Assembly: GCF_012070395.1 (NCBI RefSeq)
Contig: NZ_JAAFYS010000004.1
Location: 454,792-518,791 of the forward strand
Direction of reading: 5' to 3'
Length of the DNA stretch: 64,000 nucleotides
Source: Pseudoroseicyclus tamaricis
GTDB lineage: Bacteria > Pseudomonadota > Alphaproteobacteria > Rhodobacterales > Rhodobacteraceae
Part shown: positions 27,809-36,734 of the stretch, in pieces
Layout: every line of letters starts with the position of its first letter
Numbering within the stretch: the stretch's first letter is position 1
The notes under the pieces: generated by a model
Database searches by the model: none
The model's input: only the letters and a program-made list of their open reading frames with translations
What the model was told of the DNA's origin: nothing
Made by a program: the position numbers and the translations under genes

Positions 27809-28722
27809 ATGGCGGAGACGGGTGAGCTTCATACCTTTCGGATCGACGGGGACGGCAGGGTCGCCGGCGGGGGCGGCGAGATCTTCCCGTGGTGGAGCGT
27901 CACCAAGACTGTCATCGCCATCTGCGCGCTGTCCCTCGTGGAAGAGGGGCGGGCGGAGTTGGACGCGCCTTTGCCGGGCGAAGGGTTCACGCTGCGCCAG
28001 TTGCTGGGGCACACCGCCGGCCTGCCGGACTACTATGCCTTGCCGGAGTATCGCGCGGCGGTCGCGAGGGACGAGGAGCCCTGGCCGCCGGGCGAGATGC
28101 TGAAGCGGGCACGGACGGCACCGCTCTTCGCCCCGGGAGAAGGCTGGGCCTATTCCAACATCGGCTCGATGCTGGCGCGGCAGTACATCGAGGAGGTTGC
28201 CGGCGCGCCGCTGGCGGAGATGGTCGCGAGGAGGGTCGCCGGGCCGCTTGGGCTGGGGAGCGTTGAGCTCGCCACGCGGCGGGAGGACTTTCAGCGTGTG
28301 CACTGGCCCGAGGCGCGGCACTACCATCCGGGCTGGGTCTACCACGGCTGCCTGATCGGCACGGCGGGAGATGCGGCGCGCCTGCTGCACGGGCTCTTCG
28401 CCGGCCGGCTTCTGGGCGCGGAGATGCTGCGGGAGATGACGCGGCCGCACCCGCTGGGCGGCGCGCTCCCCGGACGGCCGTGGACGTCCCATGGCTACGC
28501 GCTGGGGTTGATGAGCGGAGAGATGGGAGAGGCCGGGCGGGCCATCGGCCACTCGGGCGGCGGGCCGTTCAGCGTCAATGCCGTCTATCACTTCCCCGAT
28601 CAGCCGGGGGCGCTGACGGTGGCCTGCTTCACCGACGGCACGGACGAGGGCTTCGCGGAGAGGGCTGCGGCCCGGGCGGCCATGGGGAAAGGGTGGCGGG
28701 GCCCGGGGGCCCCGCCGGAGGG

Positions 28723-28729
<7 letters not shown>
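27809..28729 (+). CDS. Serine hydrolase (class C beta-lactamase/esterase fold)
   Basis: A 306-residue protein of the serine beta-lactamase/DD-peptidase-like family (COG1680). The catalytic SxxK is WWSVTKT near residue 36, the YxN motif is WAYSN near residue 118, and the third motif HSGGG replaces the usual HTG. The conserved LRQLLGHTAGLPDY is present. There is no signal peptide, so it is probably a cytoplasmic esterase or peptidase of unknown substrate. It converges on, and overlaps by 7 bases, the formaldehyde dehydrogenase gene. Confidence 0.82.
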
Positions 28730-29853
<1,124 letters not shown>

Positions 29854-29984
29854 ATCGCACCTCCCGGTTTTGCCCGCGGACGTTACGGGATTGGCGGGGG
29901 ATTTCAAACCGTTTGCGGGCCGCTCGCCGCTCCCTTGCGGGCGCGTCTCGCTCGCGGAGGGCGTCGGCCCGCCCCCTGGAGGCG

Positions 29985-31151
29985 TCAGTCGGAGCCGAAG
30001 AGATCGCGGGTGAAGACCTTGTCCGCCACGTCGGCCAGCTCGGAGGTGCGGCGATTGGCGACGATGACATCCGCCTCGCCCTTGAAGGCGTCGAGGTCGC
30101 GGATGACCCGGGAGTTGAAGAAGGTCTCGTCCGGCAGGTTCGGCTCGTAGACGATGACTTCGATGCCCTTGGCCTTGATCCGCTTCATGATCCCCTGGAT
30201 CGACGAATCGCGGAAGTTGTCGGAGCCCGCCTTCATCACCAGCCGGTGGACGCCGACCACCTTCGGCGACATCGCCACGATCCGCTCGGCGATGAAATCC
30301 TTCCGCGTCGTGTTCGCGTCCACGATGGCACGCATCAGGTTCTGCGGCACCGCCTGGTAGTTGGCGAGGAGCTGGCGCGTGTCCTTCGGCAGGCAGTAGC
30401 CGCCGTAGCCGAAGGAGGGGTTGTTGTAGTGGCCGCCGATGCGCGGATCTAGGCTCACGCCGTCGATGATGTGCCGCGCCTCCAGCCCGTGGGCGAGGGC
30501 GTAGCTGTCGAGCTCGTTGAAATAGGCGACGCGCATGGCGAGGAAGGTGTTGGCGAAGAGCTTGATCGCCTCGGCCTCGGACGGCCCGGTGAAGAGCGTC
30601 TCGATATCCTTCTTGATCGCGCCCTCCTGCAGCAGCCGCGCAAAGGTGCGGCCGCGCTCGCTGTCCTCGCCGACGATGATGCGGCTGGGATAGAGGCTGT
30701 CATAGAGCGCCCGGCCCTCGCGGAGGAATTCCGGGCTGAAGATGACGTTCGGCGCGCCGAGCTCGGCGCGGGCATATTCGGTGAAGCCGACGGGGATCGT
30801 CGACTTGATGACGATCGTGGCGTCGGGGTTCAGCGAGTTGACCTGCCGGATGACGGCCTCGACGGAGGAGGTGTCGAAGCGGTTCGTCTCGGGGTCGTAA
30901 TTCGTGGGCGTGGCGACGATGACGAACTCGGCGCCGATATAGGCATCCTCGGGGTCCGTCGTGGCGCGCAGCTTGAGGGGCTTCTCTGAGAGATACTCCT
31001 CGATCTCCTTGTCCTCGAAGGGGGCCTTGCCGGCGTTGACCATGTCGACGCGGGCCTGGGAGATGTCCATCGCCACGACATCGTGGGACTGGGCGAGGAG
31101 GACGGCGTTGGACAGGCCGACATAGCCGATGCCTGCAGCGGCGATTTTCAT
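29985..31151 (-). CDS. ugd: UDP-glucose 6-dehydrogenase
   Basis: A 388-residue enzyme making UDP-glucuronate for capsule, exopolysaccharide or LPS. NAD-binding [19 protein letters not shown] is at the N-terminus. The catalytic Cys is in [17 protein letters not shown] near residue 260. [20 protein letters not shown] is typical of the short Gram-negative form. The gene stands alone, 230 bases from the left end of the integrated element. Confidence 0.95.
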   Translation of the reverse strand: MKIAAAGIGYVGLSNAVLLAQSHDVVAMDISQARVDMVNAGKAPFEDKEIEEYLSEKPLKLRATTDPEDAYIGAEFVIVATPTNYDPETNRFDTSSVEAVIRQVNSLNPDATIVIKSTIPVGFTEYARAELGAPNVIFSPEFLREGRALYDSLYPSRIIVGEDSERGRTFARLLQEGAIKKDIETLFTGPSEAEAIKLFANTFLAMRVAYFNELDSYALAHGLEARHIIDGVSLDPRIGGHYNNPSFGYGGYCLPKDTRQLLANYQAVPQNLMRAIVDANTTRKDFIAERIVAMSPKVVGVHRLVMKAGSDNFRDSSIQGIMKRIKAKGIEVIVYEPNLPDETFFNSRVIRDLDAFKGEADVIVANRRTSELADVADKVFTRDLFGSD

Positions 31152-31380
31152 GAATGGACCCTCTTTTCGAATGTATTGTGGTCTGGAATGGCGGCGGAAA
31201 GCGGGGCTCCGGCAGGCCGGGGCGCGCCATGCTGCAATTGCAGCGAACCATCTTTCAGAAGAGGCGGATGTTCAAGTGGAGGCGGCCGGTGGCGCCGCGC
31301 CGGCGGGGCGGTTGCACAATCCGGCGGCGTGTCGCCCGGGCCGGCCAATGGCCCCGCGAGGCAACGCGATCTCAATGTTC

Positions 31381-31404
31381 GGGAGCAATGGTGCCCAGGA
31401 GAGG
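31381..31404. repeat. attL: tRNA-Leu 3'-end duplication
   Basis: This 24-bp sequence is identical to 42510-42533. It contains the CCA-proximal 3' end of tRNA-Leu (TGGTGCCCAGGAGAG on the plus strand) plus 8 bases of trailer. Downstream similarity to the tRNA ends at 31405. Confidence 0.9.
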
Positions 31405-31523
31405 CATTGAACAACAATATCTGGAGATTTCATGGGAGCGCATCCCGCCCGTGCTGCTGAAGTAAATCAGCAAATCTGCGTCTCAGGGCGTCGCAGTTGA
31501 CATCAGCCGGTCCTACATGTTGG

Positions 31524-31543
31524 GGTGGACAGAAAGGTGGACA
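31524..31543 (+). repeat. Paired GGTGGACA repeats, left end
   Basis: Two GGTGGACA words in direct orientation are separated by GAAA. The same pair separated by CAAA occurs at 42444-42463 near the other end. This looks like arm-type integrase binding sites. Two in-frame GTG codons for the integrase fall inside it, which favours the ATG at 31546 as the start. Confidence 0.6.
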
Positions 31544-31545
31544 GA

Positions 31546-32763
31546 ATGCGCGCTCTTCACAAGCTTTCCTCGCTCAAGATCAAGAATCTGCCTCCTGGCA
31601 AGTACTCAGACGGCGGCGGCCTCTGGCTGCACTTGCGCAAGGATGGTGGCGCCCAGTGGTTCCTCCGGCTGACGATAGGGGCCCGCCGCAGAGAGATGGG
31701 CCTAGGCTCAGTGAACGATGTTAGCCTGAAGGAGGCTCGGGAGGCTGCTCAGCGGTACCGAAGGTGGGCTCGCGCGGGCCGTGACCCGATTGTGGAGCGA
31801 GATCGGCTCAAGCGGGAAGCCGGAGCCCGCCGCTCCACCCTGGCTGAGGTTGCCGCAGAAGCGTTCGATGCACGGAAAGCCGAGTTAAAGGACGGAGGCA
31901 AGGCGGGCCGTTGGTTCTCTCCCTTGGAGCTACATGTTCTTCCGAAGCTAGGCCGCCTCCCTGTCTCAGACATTGACCAACGGAGCATCCGCGATGTGAT
32001 GCAGCCGATTTGGCATGAAAAGGCGGACACTGCGCGGAAAGCGATGAACCGGCTGAACATCGTCATGAGGCACGCAGCAGCCCTAGGTCTCGAAGTTGAT
32101 CTGCAAGCTGTGGATAAGGCCAAGGCTCTGTTGGGCAAGTCTCGCCATGAGCCGACTCACATTCCGGCAATGCCTTGGCAAGAGGTCCCGGCCTTCTATG
32201 CCAGCCTATCCGAGGGGACGATCACCCATTTAGCTCTCCGCTTGCTAATCCTGACGGCGCTTCGTTCCGCTCCTGTTCGCTTCTGTCGCCTTGACCAGAT
32301 CAGCGGCAGCATTTGGACCGTGCCAGCTGAGATTATGAAAGGCCGTCGAGGACAGGTGCGCGACTTCCGAGTCCCGCTTTCTAGAGAGGCCCTTGCGGTA
32401 ATCGACGCATCGAAGCCGTTCGAGCGAGATGGCTACATCTTCCACAACGCGCGCAAAGGGGTCATCTCAGACGCCACTATGGCCAGGCACATGGAGCGTC
32501 GGGGCCTTGAAAGCCGGCCGCACGGCTTCCGGACGAGTTTTCGCACTTGGTGCGCTGAGGCGACCGAAACCCCGCCGGACATCGCAGAGATGGCGCTCGG
32601 CCACGCAGTGGGTTCTCAGGTTGAGCGAGCCTATAGGCGGACGGATCTTCTTGAGAAACGTTCGGCGTTGATGGAGCGCTGGGCCAGCTTTGTTGTGGAG
32701 GGAGGAGGGGATGTGATCTCTCTTGGCGGTGCTCGTCGGTTGGAAAGCGACGGGAGAGGATAG
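31546..32763 (+). CDS. P4-type tyrosine integrase
   Basis: A 405-residue integrase. The N-terminal arm-binding DUF4102 domain shows NLPPGKYSDGGGLWLHL, followed by a core-binding SAM-like domain. The catalytic residues are R240 (TALRSAP), H326-x-x-R329 (HGFRTSF), H353 (ALGHAVG) and nucleophile Y363 (RAYRRTD). It recombines the tRNA-Leu attachment site. ATG at 31546 is chosen over upstream GTGs that lie in a repeat. The next gene starts 2 bases after its stop. Confidence 0.93.
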   Translation: MRALHKLSSLKIKNLPPGKYSDGGGLWLHLRKDGGAQWFLRLTIGARRREMGLGSVNDVSLKEAREAAQRYRRWARAGRDPIVERDRLKREAGARRSTLAEVAAEAFDARKAELKDGGKAGRWFSPLELHVLPKLGRLPVSDIDQRSIRDVMQPIWHEKADTARKAMNRLNIVMRHAAALGLEVDLQAVDKAKALLGKSRHEPTHIPAMPWQEVPAFYASLSEGTITHLALRLLILTALRSAPVRFCRLDQISGSIWTVPAEIMKGRRGQVRDFRVPLSREALAVIDASKPFERDGYIFHNARKGVISDATMARHMERRGLESRPHGFRTSFRTWCAEATETPPDIAEMALGHAVGSQVERAYRRTDLLEKRSALMERWASFVVEGGGDVISLGGARRLESDGRG

Positions 32764-32764
32764 A

Positions 32765-33646
32765 ATGGCGGATGGAGGCGCGCTCTCAGACCGTCAGCGC
32801 CGGCATCTAGAGATAATACTTGGTGCCGATCCAACCGAAGAAGAGGTGAGTGAATTTTGGGACGATCTAGCGCCTCGCGACAGGCTGCTTCGGGAGCTAC
32901 GCACCCGGTGCGCTATAGGTGACCGTAGTGTACATCACTATCACATCTCGCATGATGGGGAGTTGGCCATCTCCCGAGCGGCCGAGGCAAACGCTCGGCC
33001 AAATTCTGAACTCCTCCCCAAAAACATGATAGAGTCCTACGATATAGAGTTATTCCGGGCGAAGTTGCGTGCGGAGTTTGGTAGCTTGGCGGCAATCTTG
33101 GACGGCATCGATATATGTCAGGAGCACCAGCTTACCCTGCCCCGCTGGCTGGCTAGCAGGACGGCCGAAATCCTTGCGTCAGTCACCTACCGCCGCGGGG
33201 AGAGCCCTGTTTCAGATCATCATTTCAAAATGGAGAGAAAGCATCTCGCGCTCCAGCAGAGAATGAAGCTGATGAGAGAGGTGCTGGCATATGAGCGCGG
33301 GAAGGAAGGTTACAAAGGGTCGCCATTTCATTGCGAGTTCGCGGAGGCGCTAGAGAGAGTGGAAGTGCAGGTCGGTATCGAGAAATGGTCACCTTCGTCT
33401 ATGACCGACCAGGAAAAGAAGGCATCTGAAATTGTACACCATATCCTAAAGCAAACTTGGGCGCAGGCTGGAGCGGACACCATCGCGGTTGACTATAAGT
33501 CGGCGCGGACTGCAAGTATTTATTCGGTCGACCGGCTCACCAGGAAGCAAGTCGATTATCTTTCGTGGGACCTAGAAGCAATTCGTCCCTCTACATTCGA
33601 AAATCTCGGAATCTCTCGCGTCGAGATCGTGTCGGATCCGACGTAG
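32765..33646 (+). CDS. Unknown protein (293 aa) downstream of integrase
   Basis: No family is recognised. The protein is soluble, with no signal or membrane segment. A His-rich stretch VHHYHISHDGE lies near residue 58, and charged helical stretches (HFKMERKHLALQQRMKLMREV) fill the middle. It starts 2 bases after the integrase stop with GGGAGAGG upstream, so the two are co-transcribed. Base composition is clearly less GC-rich than the chromosome. One copy of the 13-bp word CGCACCCGGTGCG lies inside it at 32900. It could be cargo, a recombination accessory protein, or a partner of the reverse transcriptase. Confidence 0.75.
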   Translation: MADGGALSDRQRRHLEIILGADPTEEEVSEFWDDLAPRDRLLRELRTRCAIGDRSVHHYHISHDGELAISRAAEANARPNSELLPKNMIESYDIELFRAKLRAEFGSLAAILDGIDICQEHQLTLPRWLASRTAEILASVTYRRGESPVSDHHFKMERKHLALQQRMKLMREVLAYERGKEGYKGSPFHCEFAEALERVEVQVGIEKWSPSSMTDQEKKASEIVHHILKQTWAQAGADTIAVDYKSARTASIYSVDRLTRKQVDYLSWDLEAIRPSTFENLGISRVEIVSDPT

Positions 33647-33724
33647 GTAGAGATTCTGTACAAAAGCGATAGCTATAATTCCGGCTCAACCTCATGCAGC
33701 GTCTTCTCATAGAAGGAGAAGGCA

Positions 33725-33922
33725 ATGGGTATTGATCGTCTGCTAAACGTCTCGGAAGTTGCCGCACGTCTGAGCTGCTCGAAAGCAACGGTGTGGCGTC
33801 AAACCGCTGAAGGCAACCTTCCAGAACCCATTCGCTTGGGACGCCTTACTCGATGGCCAGAGAGCGAGCTGTCGGAGTTCCTTGCGGAGTTGAAATCACG
33901 GCGCGAAGGGCGGGCCTCCTAG
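33725..33922 (+). CDS. AlpA-family regulator/excisionase
   Basis: A 65-residue MerR/AlpA-like helix-turn-helix protein. LLNVSEVAARLSCSKATVWR forms the helix-turn-helix and PEPIRLGRLTRWPESELSEF the wing, the standard AlpA pattern. Such proteins control integrase expression or act as directionality factors in P4-like elements. A strong AGAAGGAGAAGGC ribosome site precedes it. Confidence 0.9.
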   Translation: MGIDRLLNVSEVAARLSCSKATVWRQTAEGNLPEPIRLGRLTRWPESELSEFLAELKSRREGRAS

Positions 33923-34026
33923 CGACGCGTGAGAAATAGCTGTGCCAAGGGCAGGCTCCCAAAGGCCCCGGCCGCTAGTCATTCCGTTAAGGCGCTCCTG
34001 TGAAATTCAATGCTGAGGTAGCAATC

Positions 34027-35490
34027 ATGAACCGCCGTCTGCAGTACATTGCCGGCGCTAGCGCAGCCAGTAACGTACTTTCGTCCTCTGCCCGCCGGCT
34101 GCGGAAGCGCTCCGCTACATCAATCGACGCGTCGGAACAGGGCTTTAGTCACCACGAGGCTTCGGAGGATGGCGGAACCGTACGCCAACGCACCGGGTGC
34201 GTTCGGATGCCGAGTAGCAGGGCGATGCGGCAGGCAGAAAGGCACGAGAGGAAGCTCGCGAAGCAGGTTCGTGCTGCTGTTCAGCAAAGGGAGCAAGCGG
34301 AGGAAGGCGTCGTTTGCTGTGGCATCAGGGAGCTTCTCGATCGCCTCCGCGGAGGGGACAAAATCGCGGCAAAGCTTGATGCCGCCATTGATGCTGAGCT
34401 GGAGGCGAAGCGGCGCTACTTGGAGAGCTATAATTGTAAGCTGGTTGCCGCCAATGAAGCCAGAAAGCGCTACAAAGGGCAGCTATGTGATCGTCTAGAA
34501 GACATTGCGCGATATGTCGATGTTTACAGAACCTGTGATGAGCCCGTCCGTCATATCATCGAGAAGAAGTTAGGCGGCGGCGAGCGGCAAATCTTGTCCT
34601 TTGGGATGGCGAACCGCACACGACAAGCACTGGTCCGGAACCTGATCAGAGCAATGCACGGTCTTACCCCGGGCGACCACATGCTATTTCACGGCGGTGC
34701 GCCTGCCGCTATCGGGAGAATAAAGAGCCTCTTCGACGCTGGCTATCAGCAAGTTGCTCAGCTGGATGTGAAAGAGTGCTATGCGAGCTTCAACGTGGAC
34801 CTGGTGGCTGAGCTACTGGGCCTAGATGAAGAGGTGGCTTTCAATGTACTCTCAGCGGAAGCTGCCAACATTGTGTCTCCTATGGTAGACACCTGTCCCT
34901 CTGGAACTCGTGAGGCAGTTGCTGACGCGAATTCCAAGGTCCGGCAGGGTCTGAGCACAGGAAGCATGGTGTCACCGCTCGTTGCGGAATGGATGCTGAC
35001 ATTAGCACGCTTGAATCTCGCGGATTGCGGGGACGTGCAGGTGACGTGCTACGCAGACAACTTTCTCCTGCAATCGAGGTCCAGTCGTGTGCTGGGTGAT
35101 GCTGTGCCTAGCCTGGGCGACGGACTCCGCAACCACCCTGCCGGGCCGCTCCTGGGACACAAGTTTCAGACACTAGGAAATTATGAGGAGTTCGAATTCT
35201 TAGGATGCCGTCTCCACAAGGATGGCGGCCGACTTACGGTTTCACTTTCGGACGCAAACTACGAGAAAGCACGAAAAATTCGTGCCACCGGTTATCGGGA
35301 CATTGCAGAGGCTAGTTCGATCAGTGAAGTTGATAGAGTGATAGACCGGGTTGCGAAGGAGCACAGAGCGTTCGTCTGTGCTTTCGTGGCATTGGAATGC
35401 CGGCAGCGCTTCCACAGAAAAAGAATGGAGGCGATGAGGGCTAAGGCAAGGAACAGGGTCCGCCTCCTTAGCGGCGAAGACGTTTCATGA
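34027..35490 (+). CDS. Divergent reverse transcriptase with YADN catalytic box
   Basis: A 487-residue protein. About 150 N-terminal residues are charged and coiled-coil-like (RQAERHERKLAKQVRAAVQQ), followed by RT domain blocks. Motif A is AQLDVKECYASFN (Asp 247). Motif B is VRQGLSTGSMVSPL (305-318). Motif C is CYADNFLL (Y342-N345). A thumb-side FEFLGCRL motif lies at 389-396. The second Asp of the usual YADD is Asn. There is no retron VTG/NAxxH motif, no group II intron maturase or endonuclease tail, and SP rather than SQ in motif B, so it is not a standard retron, intron or DGR enzyme. It may belong to the Abi/unknown-group defence RTs. ATG at 34027 follows GAGG; a GTG at 34000 is the alternative. 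Confidence 0.82.
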   Translation: MNRRLQYIAGASAASNVLSSSARRLRKRSATSIDASEQGFSHHEASEDGGTVRQRTGCVRMPSSRAMRQAERHERKLAKQVRAAVQQREQAEEGVVCCGIRELLDRLRGGDKIAAKLDAAIDAELEAKRRYLESYNCKLVAANEARKRYKGQLCDRLEDIARYVDVYRTCDEPVRHIIEKKLGGGERQILSFGMANRTRQALVRNLIRAMHGLTPGDHMLFHGGAPAAIGRIKSLFDAGYQQVAQLDVKECYASFNVDLVAELLGLDEEVAFNVLSAEAANIVSPMVDTCPSGTREAVADANSKVRQGLSTGSMVSPLVAEWMLTLARLNLADCGDVQVTCYADNFLLQSRSSRVLGDAVPSLGDGLRNHPAGPLLGHKFQTLGNYEEFEFLGCRLHKDGGRLTVSLSDANYEKARKIRATGYRDIAEASSISEVDRVIDRVAKEHRAFVCAFVALECRQRFHRKRMEAMRAKARNRVRLLSGEDVS

Positions 35491-35756
35491 TGTGCTGTTG
35501 GGGACAGCTTGTAGCAGTACCTCGGCTAACGCGGGCTTCGGCAAGTGGGCGTGGTAAAAGCTCTTTTAATTGGTCCGCCCACCCCTCCGATATGTACTAG
35601 TTCTGAGATACCGCATTGGCGGTGGATGGAAAAAGATTGTGAATTTCTCGCGACTTATCCTGTAGTCGCTGTCAACCGCGCGAGTTGTCGGTACTGACCC
35701 AAGATCTCACGAAGAGGCACCTGGCGAGCCGGCCCCTCGGTTTCTACAAACGTTTC
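35491..35756. other. Gap between convergent RT and nuclease genes, with hairpin
   Basis: No ORF is convincing. GTGGGCG (35545-35551) pairs with CGCCCAC (35576-35582) and encloses AAAA-GCTC-TTTT, a nested hairpin suited to a bidirectional terminator. Whether the region also encodes an RNA used by the reverse transcriptase cannot be told from sequence alone. Confidence 0.5.
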
Positions 35757-36734
35757 TTAGTTTTCGAGGGGCGGAAGGCAGGGGGAGATCTGTTCTCCTC
35801 TTACTTCAAGGTCCTGCAGGGTGAGCGGTTTCATACCTTCTAGGTTCACCCTAAAGCGTACTTGATCGACTCCCTCCGGCACGGCGCGTACCGCGGGCAT
35901 ATCTCGAACATCGTACCAACGTAGCTTTGTCACGGCATGTGCCTCGTCGAAGATTGGCTCGCCGGACCTAGGCAGGCCCATGACGGAGAGGATCGCGCGC
36001 TGGATCTTCATGGTCAGGTCCACCTCTTTCTGCACCATCGCCTGAACTCGCGCTGCGAGGTCGCGTACGCCTGTACCGCCTGACCCTTCGAGTACCAGCG
36101 TGGATGCAACAAACGCTTTGGTTCCCGCGTCTGGCAAGCACTGCTCCAGCGAGAAACGGTGTCTCCGCTCTCTTGTTCCAGACGCTTTCACCTCGATCCG
36201 ACCGGTGCCGAGAACGAAGTCGTAGCGATCCCCAGCGCCGATGCGCCAGGCATGCACCGCTGCTACTGGATCTCTGGCGAGGGAAAGCACCAAGAGTTCG
36301 GCGAAAAGTCCGATAGCACCTTCCCGGCTCGGCTCGCCAGGTCGTTCGAGAAGTTCGACAAGTTCCTCCAGGATTGCCACGACCTCTGCTTCTGTGGCGA
36401 CGGAAAGGCGAGCTAGCAGGATATCACCGATAGAGACAAAGGCCTCTTGGAGCGCGGGATCGTCGGTTTCGCACGCAACGAGAGAAGCCGTGACTGTCCT
36501 AAAGATACCTCCGATCTCAACATGGCACTTTGCGCGATGCTGCAGGCGTAGACCACGTCGCACCATCTCGCGCGACGTCGTGCTCAACGTCTCGACGAGG
36601 ACTGCAGGGCGTCCATGACCATCGATCGCTGCGTAAGCTGCGGGGGAGGAACTGATCTCAACGACGCTGAAAGTGGCCGCCGAGGGCGGTTTCAGCCCGG
36701 CGAGACGCGCGCGAAGTGTCCCCGGAGCGACCAT
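35757..36734 (-). CDS. PD-(D/E)XK motif nuclease (DUF4420)
   Basis: A 325-residue protein of the DUF4420 type. The nuclease core is GLFAELLVL (E146), DRYDFVLGTGRIEVKAS (D172, E181, K183), the D-(X)n-ExK pattern of restriction endonucleases. It is the likely DNA-cutting subunit of the cluster. ATG at 36734 is chosen because it overlaps the Z1 stop (TGATG); a longer start at 36788 would overlap Z1 by 55 bases. It is last in the minus-strand operon. Confidence 0.85.
   Translation of the reverse strand: MVAPGTLRARLAGLKPPSAATFSVVEISSSPAAYAAIDGHGRPAVLVETLSTTSREMVRRGLRLQHRAKCHVEIGGIFRTVTASLVACETDDPALQEAFVSIGDILLARLSVATEAEVVAILEELVELLERPGEPSREGAIGLFAELLVLSLARDPVAAVHAWRIGAGDRYDFVLGTGRIEVKASGTRERRHRFSLEQCLPDAGTKAFVASTLVLEGSGGTGVRDLAARVQAMVQKEVDLTMKIQRAILSVMGLPRSGEPIFDEAHAVTKLRWYDVRDMPAVRAVPEGVDQVRFRVNLEGMKPLTLQDLEVRGEQISPCLPPLEN

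Larger units (their letters stand above)
31152..31545. other. Intergenic: ugd upstream region, attL and integrase leader
   Basis: This stretch holds the ugd upstream region (31152-31380), the left attachment repeat (31381-31404), and about 120 bases of element DNA ending in the paired GGTGGACA repeats at 31524-31543. I see no convincing gene in it. Confidence 0.6.

Noticed and set aside
33923..34026. Possible retron msr/msd RNA upstream of the RT
   Set aside because: No convincing long inverted repeat flanking a priming guanosine was found by eye, and the RT lacks retron motifs. A covariance search could reopen this.
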